Below are positions 1 through 5,826 of a stretch of 5,914 bases of DNA, one piece after another. Source of the stretch: an uncultured Clostridia bacterium (lineage in GTDB: Bacteria > Bacillota > Clostridia > Oscillospirales > Oscillospiraceae); NCBI GenBank assembly GCA_937858235.1, contig CALLZZ010000258.1, positions 1 through 5,914 of the forward strand, given 5' to 3'. The notes under the pieces were generated by a model. The model was not told where the DNA came from. It made no database searches and saw only the letters and a list, made by a program, of their open reading frames with translations. Made by a program: the position numbers and the translations under genes. Each line of letters begins with the position of its first letter. Position 1 is the first letter of the stretch.

Positions 1-1068
1 GATGGCGGAACCGGCAAGACGATCCACCGCAGCGTGTACGGCAAAACCCAGAAAGCGGTGTGGCAGAAGCTGACAGAGGTTACTAGGTCACTGGACACCG
101 GCACCTATCAAGCGCCTAACCGGATCACTGTAAAAGAATGGATTGGAGAATGGCTTGACGTATTTTGTTCCGCAGCTGTAAAACCGCTGACGCTCACCAG
201 CTACCAAAGCATCGCAAAAAATCACATTTACCCGCGCATTGGCGCAGTACAACTCCAGGAGCTGCGTGGGTCCCACATACAAAAGGTGTATAACACCATG
301 ATATCCGCTGGGTCGTCCCCAAAGACCGTGAAAAATGCGGCAGCTGTGATGCACAAGGCGCTTTCCGTCGCCCTAAAGCAAGGGCTTATTCGCCAAAATC
401 CTTGCGACATAGCAGATGTACAAAAGCCTGAAATAAAGCCGCTTACGGACGCAGAGATACCCGTTTTTATGGATATCTGCTCAAGCGATCAAATGGGTAC
501 TGCTTTTATCCTCTGCTTACTGGCCGGGCTAAGGGAGGGTGAGTGCATGGGGCTGCCGTGGGATGCGGTTGATTTTAACTCGGGTCGGATCACGATCCGA
601 CAGCAGCTCCAGAAAGAGAAGAACAAGGGTGGGAAATACTACATAGCGCCAACAAAGAGCAGCAAAGTCAGGATTGTTGCCCCGCCTCAAATCGCATTCG
701 ACTACTTAAGAGCTGAACATATCAAGTAGTTGGAGCGCCAGCTCATGGCAGGGGAATTGTGGAGCAACCAGTGGGGGCTTGTATTTACGGATGATACCGG
801 CGTGCATTACAAGATTGCAACTTTTTATAATCACTTCAAACGGCTCGCATCCAAAATTGGTCGGCCAGACGCACGACCTCACGACCCTCGGCATACTGCG
901 GCTACAGTGGCGATAGCAAGTGGCGCAGATATCAAGAGCGTGCAGACAATGCTAGGTCACGCCACGGCAGCTTTCACCATGGATGTTTATGCTCACACAT
1001 CAGAAAAGATGATGGACGACACAGCATCCCGCCTACAGTCGTACTATAAAAACATAAAGCACGGCTAA
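1..1068 (+). pseudogene. Tyrosine recombinase (integrase) of a mobile element, 5'-partial, broken by an in-frame amber stop
   Basis: Site-specific recombinase that would integrate and excise a mobile element. The frame is open from base 1, so the true start lies left of the window, and it ends at TAA 1066-1068. The first ~40 codons resemble the end of the N-terminal arm-binding domain (SVYGKTQK). Codons ~43-140 look like the helical core-binding domain. The catalytic domain follows with Arg in GLREGE (532-534), Lys in TKSSK (655-666), HDPR with His 880-882 and Arg 889-891, His in LGHAT (958-960) and the Tyr nucleophile in VYAHT (988-990), so the whole active site is encoded. A TAG at 727-729 splits it between the catalytic Arg/Lys part and the HxxR/Tyr part, with the reading frame unchanged on both sides. 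A single CAG-to-TAG change would explain this, as Gln fits the context IK-x-LERQL. The TTG at 730 has no good ribosome binding site, so independent translation of the C-terminal part is unlikely. The gene converges on the ars operon. Confidence 0.9.
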
Positions 1069-1077
1069 AAATATCTG

Positions 1078-1099
1078 GTTGCGGTCAGCGTTGCGGTCA
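1078..1099. repeat. Tandem direct repeat of GTTGCGGTCA, two copies
   Basis: GTTGCGGTCA occurs at 1078-1087 and again at 1090-1099, a period of 12 bp, starting ten bases after the integrase stop codon. The function is unknown. Recombinase-binding or accessory-protein sites are possible from its position next to the integrase, but this is inference only. Confidence 0.6.
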
Positions 1100-1141
1100 A
1101 CATTGGAGTGCAATGAACAAAGTGCGTGAAAAAATACAGAT

Positions 1142-1185
1142 AAAAAGAAAAAAACCAGCTCAAAACGCAACGTTTCAAGCTGGTT
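1142..1185 (-). terminator. Rho-independent terminator of the leftward ars operon
   Basis: On the minus strand an 8-bp stem (AACCAGCT at 1178-1185 pairing with AGCTGGTT at 1153-1160) is extended by an inner 5-bp stem (1163-1167 with 1171-1175, loop CAA at 1168-1170). It runs straight into a T-rich tract, TTTTTTTCTTTTT (1154-1142). This is the classic hairpin plus U-tract layout. It lies about 145 bp beyond the arsC stop codon, with no gene in between, so it should end the ars transcript. Read on the + strand the hairpin has no U-tract, so it would not efficiently stop integrase transcription. Confidence 0.85.
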
Positions 1186-1235
1186 ATCTGGTGGAGAACA
1201 CGAGTTTGATACAAAATGCACCCGGTAGCCTTATT

Positions 1236-1318
1236 CCCGTTTGTTGGATGAACACCCCTACTGTTTCCCGTTTGTTCCGTGTGTAGGGGTGAACACCCCT
1301 GTTCATTTGCCGTTTGTT
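1236..1318. repeat. Cluster of short direct and inverted repeats between the integrase and arsC
   Basis: CCGTTTGTT occurs three times (1237-1245, 1268-1276, 1310-1318) and TGAACACCCCT twice (1249-1259, 1290-1300). On the minus strand this reads as two imperfect units, each AACAAACGG followed by GGGGTGTTCA, and then a third AACAAACGG alone. Overlapping palindromes are also present. AGGGGTG (1285-1291) pairs with CACCCCT (1294-1300) across a 2-base loop. GTAGGGGTG (1283-1291) can instead pair with CACCCCTAC (1253-1261). TGAACA (1290-1295) faces TGTTCA (1300-1305). The block lies in the arsC 3' region and beside the integrase gene. Candidate roles are integrase arm-type binding sites near an element end, or mRNA 3'-end structure. 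The sequence alone does not decide. Confidence 0.7.
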
Positions 1319-1331
1319 GAGCAGATTATGA

Positions 1332-1772
1332 TTAATTCGTACCGTTAAGTAATTTGTCGCAAATAATATCACTTGCGAGCTTTCCTCGCAAAGCTGTAAT
1401 TTTGGTTTCAATCGCCCTGATTACTTTAATAAATTCCTCATCCGGCATTCCTGTTGGATCGTCTAATCCCCAATCCTCCCGGTGTTTACTTGGAAGATAG
1501 GGGCATTCCACATTACAACCCATTGTAATGACTATTTCCACAGGCGGGATATCTTCTAAAAGCTTCGGACGCTGGGTTTTTTCCATGTCTATCCCGTAAA
1601 GCTGTTTCATGATCCGCACTGCATCAGTGTTTATCCGATCTTTTGTTTCTGTACCGGAAGAATAGCTTTCAAACACATCTGAGGCTAAATGTTTACCGAG
1701 TGCTTCGGCTATCTGACTTCGGCATGAGTTATGAACACATATAAATGCTACTTTCGGTTTAGTCCCACCCAC
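1332..1772 (-). CDS. arsC: Arsenate reductase, thioredoxin-coupled, low-molecular-weight phosphatase fold
   Basis: Cytoplasmic enzyme that reduces arsenate to arsenite, which Acr3 then exports or ArsM methylates. The start chosen is GTG at 1772-1770, six bases after AGAGGTG; the alternative GTG at 1781 lies inside that ribosome binding site. This gives 146 residues, usual for the family. The N-terminal P-loop is CVHNSCRSQ, with nucleophile Cys12 and Arg18 in C-X5-R spacing. The acid loop is WGLDDPTG (Asp104/105). The relay cysteines are Cys86 and Cys90 in MGCNVECPYLP. In the well-known S. aureus enzyme the equivalent pair is seven residues apart, so this is the short-spaced variant. Family knowledge says the resulting disulfide is re-reduced by thioredoxin, which suits the thioredoxin-like proteins in this operon. 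It is the last gene, 15 bp after acr3, and is followed by the terminator near 1142-1185. A plain tyrosine phosphatase is unlikely given the relay cysteines and neighbours. Confidence 0.95.
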   Translation of the reverse strand: MGGTKPKVAFICVHNSCRSQIAEALGKHLASDVFESYSSGTETKDRINTDAVRIMKQLYGIDMEKTQRPKLLEDIPPVEIVITMGCNVECPYLPSKHREDWGLDDPTGMPDEEFIKVIRAIETKITALRGKLASDIICDKLLNGTN

Positions 1773-1787
1773 AATATTCACCTCTTT

Positions 1788-2846
1788 TTATTTTGTCTTT
1801 GGCTTTGGAAACCAATGCTTTGTGTTATTCGCTATTTTTACAAGAACCAGCATAATTGGCACTTCTGTTAGAACCCCCACAGTAGTAGCAAGGGCAGCAG
1901 GAGAATTCATACCAAATAATGCAATTGCAACAGCAACTGATAATTCAAAAAAGTTTGATGCACCAATCATTCCAGCCGGTGCCGCTATATTATGAGGCAA
2001 CTTAAGCCATTTACAAGGTATATATGAGATAAAGAAAATGAGGAATGTCTGAATGGTCAAGGGTATTGCTATCAGAATAATATGCAGCGGATTACTTAAA
2101 ATCGTCTTTCCCTGGAAAGCGAACAGAAGTATCAACATCAGCAGTAAACCCGTTGTTGTTGCACCATCAAATTTAGGCAAAAACTTTTCTTCGAAATGCT
2201 GCAGTCCTTTTCTTTTTGTAACAAATAATCTTGTGAGTATCCCCGCTACAAGAGGAATTACAACAAACAATACTACAGATAAAATCAATGTGTCCCACGG
2301 AACAGATACATTACTAACACCCAGCAGGAATTTAACGATTGGTATAAAGGCTACAAGAATAATCAAGTCATTTGTCGCTACCTGTACTACTGTATAAGCC
2401 GGATCGCCTTTAGTTAATGTGCTCCATACAAAGACCATTGCTGTGCAAGGAGCTGCACCAAGGAGTATTGCTCCTGCAAGGTATTCTTTAGCAAGATCGG
2501 GCGTGATAAAGTTCTTAAAAACTACATATAGGAAAAACGATGCTAATGCATACATTGTAAATGGCTTAATAAGCCAGTTTGCAGTCCATGTTACATATAG
2601 ACCTTTAGGGTTCTTACCGACGTTTTTAATGCTTTGGAAATCTACCTTCATCATCATAGGGTAGATCATTACCCATATTAAGATTGCCGTAGGGATGGAA
2701 ACATTGGCATATTCAAACTGTCCTAAAAAACCAGGTACCGCAGGCAAAAATTTACCAATCAAGACACCTGTTGCCATGCAAAGAATTACCCATACTGTTA
2801 AATACTTTTGAAAAAATCCTATTCCTGATGTTTGTTTTTTATCCAT
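1788..2846 (-). CDS. acr3: Arsenite efflux permease, ACR3 family
   Basis: Inner-membrane carrier that extrudes arsenite using the ion gradient; no ArsA ATPase gene is visible. ATG 2846-2844 is preferred because GAGGG lies seven bases upstream, while the earlier ATG at 2852 almost touches that site. This gives 352 residues, full length for ACR3. The protein is highly hydrophobic and consistent with ten membrane helices. Family landmarks are visible: the helix-4 segment GAAPCTAMVFVWS with the conserved Cys134, followed by GDPAYTVVQVATNDL, and near the C-terminus GVLTEVPIML with the conserved Glu328. In characterised ACR3 proteins the equivalent Cys and Glu are needed for transport. It lies 27 bp after arsM and 15 bp before arsC. 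Older annotation may call it ArsB, but its sequence belongs to the ACR3 type rather than the 12-helix ArsB type. Confidence 0.96.
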   Translation of the reverse strand: MDKKQTSGIGFFQKYLTVWVILCMATGVLIGKFLPAVPGFLGQFEYANVSIPTAILIWVMIYPMMMKVDFQSIKNVGKNPKGLYVTWTANWLIKPFTMYALASFFLYVVFKNFITPDLAKEYLAGAILLGAAPCTAMVFVWSTLTKGDPAYTVVQVATNDLIILVAFIPIVKFLLGVSNVSVPWDTLILSVVLFVVIPLVAGILTRLFVTKRKGLQHFEEKFLPKFDGATTTGLLLMLILLFAFQGKTILSNPLHIILIAIPLTIQTFLIFFISYIPCKWLKLPHNIAAPAGMIGASNFFELSVAVAIALFGMNSPAALATTVGVLTEVPIMLVLVKIANNTKHWFPKPKTK

Positions 2847-2873
2847 AGACATTCCCTCGTTCTCTAAAGGTTA

Positions 2874-3674
2874 TTATTTAGATTCACTTTTCTGTGCTTC
2901 AATTATATAGGAGGCCACAAACTCTTCTGCGTTTTTTCCGGGCACCCAACTCTTGATGATATCTTTACTATTGTCTTTGGGGACCATGCGGATATTTATG
3001 AAGCCGGATTTTTTAAGCATATTTTCGATGACTTCAACATGCTCAGCTCCGGCGATACAGCCGGTAAGACTATTAAGATCATTTTTTACAGACTCCGGTA
3101 TTTTTGCTGTGGCGACTACATCAGATATGGAGATTCGCCCACCGGGTTTGAGCACCCGATAAGCTTCATTAAAAACCTTCTGCTTTTCTAAAGCCAGGTT
3201 AATAACACAATTTGATATGATGACATCAACTGTGTCATTTGCCACCGGCAAGTGCTCAATTTCCCCTAAGCGGAATTCAACATTTTTATAACCGCTTTCC
3301 TCGGCATTTTTCCTGGCCAGCTTAATCATTTCAGGTGTCATATCTACACCGATTACGAAACCAGTTTCACCAACCTGTCGTCTTGCAAGAAAACAGTCAA
3401 AGCCTCCGCCACTACCTAAATCAAGGACGACGTCTCCTTTTTGAAGTGACGCTATCGCAATCGGATTACCGCAGCCTAAACCCATATTCGCCTGGTCAGG
3501 CATATTTTTTAAATCATCTTCCGAGTACCCCAAGCTTTTAGCAGTCGCATTGATATCAATGGCAGGATCGCCACCGCAACATCCCGGACTGCAGCAGCAA
3601 CCGCTTGAACCTTTCAGCGCAACTTGAGAATAATTTTTCCTAATCTTTTCTCTGAGCTTTTCTTTGTCTTTCAT
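2874..3674 (-). CDS. arsM: Arsenite S-adenosylmethionine methyltransferase
   Basis: Methylates trivalent arsenic with S-adenosylmethionine to methyl- and dimethylarsenicals and possibly volatile trimethylarsine. ATG 3674-3672 is chosen because GGAGGTGAT lies four bases upstream; an upstream TTG at 3689 lies before that site. The protein has 266 residues. It starts with a charged stretch and a Cys-rich patch, GCCCSPGCCGGD (Cys26, 27, 28, 32, 33). A class I Rossmann methyltransferase follows, with motif I VLDLGSGGGFD (residues 83-93) and the acidic end of strand 2 at GVD (Asp111). The three arsenic-binding cysteines expected from characterised ArsM are at Cys68 (GLGCGNP), Cys156 (SNCVINL) and Cys206 (TGCIAGA). 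A 79-bp gap separates it from the thioredoxin-like gene upstream, the longest gap inside the operon. Other class I methyltransferases lack this cysteine set, so the call is firm. Confidence 0.96.
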   Translation of the reverse strand: MKDKEKLREKIRKNYSQVALKGSSGCCCSPGCCGGDPAIDINATAKSLGYSEDDLKNMPDQANMGLGCGNPIAIASLQKGDVVLDLGSGGGFDCFLARRQVGETGFVIGVDMTPEMIKLARKNAEESGYKNVEFRLGEIEHLPVANDTVDVIISNCVINLALEKQKVFNEAYRVLKPGGRISISDVVATAKIPESVKNDLNSLTGCIAGAEHVEVIENMLKKSGFINIRMVPKDNSKDIIKSWVPGKNAEEFVASYIIEAQKSESK

Positions 3675-3753
3675 CAAGATCACCTCCAAAATTATCGTAT
3701 TATGCTTATTTCATTTCAATGCAATGACCTGTAAATGCACGCCTTTGTATTAC

Positions 3754-4107
3754 TCACCCTCTGGCCTTTTGCAAAAGCTTTACGACCTCATCAGTTTTTA
3801 GAACCTTGCCATAAGAAACTACTTTTCCATCTACAACCAGGGCGGGGGTCGTCATCACGCCATAGGCTGCAATCTGAGAAAAATCGGTTACGTGGTCAAT
3901 CGTTGTATCCATCCCGAGTTTCTCTAATGCGGCTTTTGTGGCAGCTTCCAGTGCATTGCACTTGGCACACCCGGTGCCGAGAACCTTGATGCCTGCACCT
4001 TCGGTCTTCGCAGTTTCGGCCTTTGCCATGCTCTCTGAATCGCAATTGCCACCGCAACAGCATGATGTTGTTTTTTCCTCTTTGTTTTTTTTCCCAAACA
4101 GTGCCAT
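3754..4107 (-). CDS. Small thioredoxin-fold protein (redox-active disulfide protein 2 type) with Cys-rich N-terminus
   Basis: Likely cytoplasmic dithiol-disulfide carrier; 117 residues, no signal peptide. AAAAGGAGAG lies seven bases before the ATG. The thioredoxin-like domain covers residues ~39-115, with the active site GCAKC (Cys47, Cys50) and the cis-proline loop at TTPALVVDG (Pro88). It belongs to the short glutaredoxin/thioredoxin-like family annotated as redox-active disulfide protein 2, often found beside metal or metalloid permeases. Unusually, the domain is preceded by a ~38-residue head with TTSCCCGGNCDSE (Cys16, 17, 18, 22) and an Ala/Lys/Glu-rich linker. The head resembles patches in ArsM and in the 45-residue protein of this operon. 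It lies 24 bp after the CcdA-like gene, so it may receive or pass electrons through it. Candidate partners are ArsC (disulfide recycling) and ArsM. The partner assignment is inference; the fold call is firm. Confidence 0.88.
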   Translation of the reverse strand: MALFGKKNKEEKTTSCCCGGNCDSESMAKAETAKTEGAGIKVLGTGCAKCNALEAATKAALEKLGMDTTIDHVTDFSQIAAYGVMTTPALVVDGKVVSYGKVLKTDEVVKLLQKARG

Positions 4108-4131
4108 AATAAATCTCTCCTTTTCAGAATA

Positions 4132-4821
4132 TTAGAATCCAAGATAAAACATGTAAAATCCAATTAGTAATATCAGAGCACCCATTACTATTTTCAATAT
4201 GGTGCTTGCTTTTCCATATCTTTCGCTGGAAGAAAGCTTTTGTACGAAGCCTATAGATGTTCCGGCGATAATTGCGAGGATACCATGCCCGATTGAATAC
4301 AACAGCAGTAATAATATGCCCCAGACTATACTTCCTTTACCGGCTACAATGGCAAGCAGTGCAATCAAAACAGGGGTGGAGCACGGAGAAGAAAAAACCC
4401 CGCCGAGAATTCCAGCGATGAATGCACCTGCAAAACCCTTCTTGGTATTTTTAGAAATAAGATAGCTGGACGGGATGATTTCAAATATACCCCATGTCTG
4501 CAAAGCCATCAATACCATTAGTACTCCAAGTATGATATACCACCACGATGCGGATGTTCCCATGAGCCGCCCTGCGATGGAAGCAATCACGCCAAGTGCA
4601 GTAAATGTCACAGCTGCTCCGGCTGCAAAAGTGAGCGACAACCGAAATGCTCGTTTTGTATCCTTTTGCCCCGTGCCGCCTACATATCCGATTACCAGAG
4701 GGATACTGGAAAGGGAGCAGGGTGTGAACGAGGTAAGGATGCCCGCCAGAAGAGCCAGAAGCGGAGCCAACCAGCCACTTGTCTGAATGAGCTGTGATAG
4801 GTTTTCTAGAGTTTCTGTCAT
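4132..4821 (-). CDS. CcdA/DsbD-type transmembrane thiol electron transporter
   Basis: Integral membrane protein expected to carry reducing equivalents from cytoplasmic thioredoxin to an extracytoplasmic thioredoxin-like partner. It has 229 residues and is largely hydrophobic, consistent with about six helices. The two redox cysteines sit in the family's paired motifs, SFTPCSLSSIP (Cys35) and FSSPCSTPVL (Cys147), each at the start of a three-helix repeat. The ATG overlaps the stop of the TlpA-like gene as ATGA (4818-4821), implying translational coupling and a shared function. In other bacteria CcdA serves cytochrome c maturation, but no cytochrome or haem genes are seen here. The position between an external and an internal thioredoxin-like protein, inside an ars operon, suggests a dedicated redox relay. 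The gene name is left blank because the cytochrome role is not supported here. Confidence 0.9.
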   Translation of the reverse strand: MTETLENLSQLIQTSGWLAPLLALLAGILTSFTPCSLSSIPLVIGYVGGTGQKDTKRAFRLSLTFAAGAAVTFTALGVIASIAGRLMGTSASWWYIILGVLMVLMALQTWGIFEIIPSSYLISKNTKKGFAGAFIAGILGGVFSSPCSTPVLIALLAIVAGKGSIVWGILLLLLYSIGHGILAIIAGTSIGFVQKLSSSERYGKASTILKIVMGALILLIGFYMFYLGF

Positions 4822-5360
4822 TTGTCCACCCCCATATCACTAAGGATACTCCTCATCTGATCCTCGGTTAGGCCACCCTGATGAACTGTAAAAACATGCT
4901 CATTTGTATCCTTCGTGGAATACATTGTGAACTCGACTTTAATATCATCACTTGGTACATAGGGTGTGCCGTCAGCATAGATAAACACCTGTGTGGGAAT
5001 AACTTGAACAGGAAAATCCTTTGCAGCGTCGCCGTTTTTCCATACATCAACGAACTTGATTATGGCTTTGCCTTGCATCTCCGCGTTTAACGTTTTCAGT
5101 ACAGGTGCCATTTCCTTGCATGGAATACACGAATCCGCTCCGAAATCAATTATGATAGGCAGGTTATATTCTTTCAGCGCATCAAGATCAATCAATGTTG
5201 CTTCGAGCACAAAGTCTGCAATATCCCCAGTTTGTTCGTCAATGGGGGTAGGTGTCGGTTGTGTTTTTACCACCCAAATTATTATAAGTGTCACCGCAAT
5301 CAATATCGGTACCAGTATTTTAACTAATAGTTTTTTCTTATATGTTTTCTTATTATCCAT
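4818..5360 (-). CDS. Membrane-anchored extracytoplasmic thioredoxin (TlpA/ResA-like)
   Basis: Predicted thiol-disulfide oxidoreductase outside the membrane, 180 residues. A Lys-rich N-terminus is followed by one hydrophobic segment (about residues 11-31, ending IIIWVVK), a Pro/Thr linker, and a thioredoxin domain with FGADSCIPCKEM (Cys78, Cys81) and the cis-proline loop VIPTQVFIYADG. No lipobox Cys is seen, so it should be anchored by the helix itself. Between the last two strands there is an extra stretch (about residues 135-160, with TMYSTKDTNEHVF) that a minimal thioredoxin lacks. ATG 5360-5358 is preferred. It overlaps the TGA of the upstream small gene as TGATG, and GGAGG lies upstream inside that gene. 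A TTG at 5369 is also in frame. The 4-bp overlap with the CcdA-like gene marks the two as a functional pair. The substrate is unknown. Confidence 0.88.
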   Translation of the reverse strand: MDNKKTYKKKLLVKILVPILIAVTLIIIWVVKTQPTPTPIDEQTGDIADFVLEATLIDLDALKEYNLPIIIDFGADSCIPCKEMAPVLKTLNAEMQGKAIIKFVDVWKNGDAAKDFPVQVIPTQVFIYADGTPYVPSDDIKVEFTMYSTKDTNEHVFTVHQGGLTEDQMRSILSDMGVDK

Positions 5361-5497
5361 CAGCAGCAATTACCTCCGCATGAGCATCCAGATTTGCTTT
5401 TCTTTCCTTCAAAGAATTCCCTCAGATTCTCGGGAACTTCATACTCGCCACAGGAACAACCGGTTTCAAGTTGCCCAAATACAGCATTTACGTTCAT
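5360..5497 (-). CDS. 45-residue Cys-rich protein heading the ars operon, unrecognised
   Basis: A short gene I do not recognise. ATG 5497-5495 is preceded by GGAGGG seven bases upstream, a strong ribosome binding site, and the frame ends at TGA 5362-5360, which overlaps the next ATG (TGATG). The product has six cysteines in 45 residues, in two clusters. One is TGCSCGEYE near the N-terminus (Cys14, Cys16), the other is SGCSCGGNCC, the last ten residues (Cys38, 40, 44, 45). They are joined by an acidic then basic middle (VPENLREFFEGKK). There is no signal peptide or membrane segment, so it should be cytoplasmic. The C-terminal patch resembles SCCCGGNC in the downstream thioredoxin-like protein and GCCCSPGCCGG in ArsM. 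Binding of arsenite or a soft metal, or passing it on, is a reasonable guess from the clustered thiols and the operon. It does not look like ArsD or ArsR. It is a real gene by signals, with function unknown. Confidence 0.78.
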   Translation of the reverse strand: MNVNAVFGQLETGCSCGEYEVPENLREFFEGKKSKSGCSCGGNCC

Positions 5498-5515
5498 ATC
5501 GTGACCCTCCAAGCA

Positions 5516-5821
5516 CTATGTATTATCGTGATAATCCATAAATTCGAGCGTGCGAGCATCAGCGTTAAACTTTACGTTTGAGCCGATCGGGATTTTAATA
5601 GTATCATCCGCAACCATTGCATTGAAATCAGCAGTGCGCTCCTCGGCACTTGCTGTGTAGCCATAGGTGTCTTTGTAAACATTTTCTCCTAACTTGACCT
5701 CAAAGCCCAGTGACTTCAAAACAGCGATACTGCGCTTATGCCTTGCTGGGTCAGGAACATGGCTGGGACATATAATACCTATCGTGTCTCCGATTAAGAG
5801 TTTTGGCGCAAATGAGAGATT
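5516..5821 (-). pseudogene. LD-carboxypeptidase (peptidase S66, MccF-like) remnant with internal deletion
   Basis: The intact family cleaves the L,D-bond of muropeptides or inactivates microcin C-like peptides. Here about 75 residues match the N-terminal domain: APKLLIGDTIGIICPS, then a helix ending SLGFEVKLGENV, then GYTASAEERTADFNAMVAD. At about 5594 the frame passes directly into IPIGSNVKFNADARTLEFMD, which reads like the last ~25 residues of the family. Family members are about 300-350 residues long, so roughly 200 central residues are missing. These include the region of the nucleophile Ser (usually in a GGYGS-type turn) and the catalytic Glu and His. There is no ATG, GTG or TTG in frame between the upstream TAA (5830-5828) and the start of homology, so the start is lost too; the internal TTG at 5719 lacks a ribosome binding site. 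The remnant ends with TAG 18 bp before the 45-residue gene. Assignment is by motif recognition; the deletion is inferred from the join. Confidence 0.75.
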
Positions 5822-5826
5822 GATAT

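Larger units (their letters stand above)
1069..1331. other. Non-coding junction between the convergent integrase and ars operon
   Basis: This 263-bp stretch holds no credible gene. It contains the GTTGCGGTCA pair, the leftward terminator and the CCGTTTGTT/TGAACACCCCT repeat block. Between the terminator and the repeats (1186-1235) I see only a short inverted TTTG-ATA-CAAA around 1205-1215. As integrase genes usually sit close to one end of their element, an attachment site could lie here. I see no tRNA, tmRNA or duplicated core to prove one. Confidence 0.5.

Noticed and set aside
730..1068. Separate gene encoding the C-terminal integrase half
   Set aside because: It starts at a TTG right after the TAG, in the same frame, without a ribosome binding site, and it lacks the catalytic Arg. 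It is better read as the rest of the broken integrase.
1200..1220. TTTG-ATA-CAAA as an integrase core attachment site
   Set aside because: The inverted repeat is too short, and no second copy of the surrounding sequence exists in the window to support an att duplication.
1236..1318. CRISPR-like array
   Set aside because: The repeats are only 9-11 bp, with three copies at uneven spacing (31 and 42 bp), and no cas genes are present.
1184..1411. Open frame on the minus strand overlapping the end of arsC
   Set aside because: It overlaps arsC in another frame and then runs through the repeat block; there is no start signal and the product is not protein-like.
2053..2664. Open frames on the + strand opposite acr3
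   Set aside because: They are antisense shadows of the permease gene, lack ribosome binding sites and show no recognisable domains.
3675..3753. Possible internal promoter before arsM (TTGCAT and CATAAT-like boxes)
   Set aside because: The best box pair has a 14-bp spacer or a poor -10. The region is simply AT-rich and the gap is only 79 bp, so it is not listed as a feature.
4818..5360. Selenocysteine or other recoded positions in the redox genes
   Set aside because: All the redox motifs carry plain cysteine codons and no in-frame TGA interrupts any of these genes.
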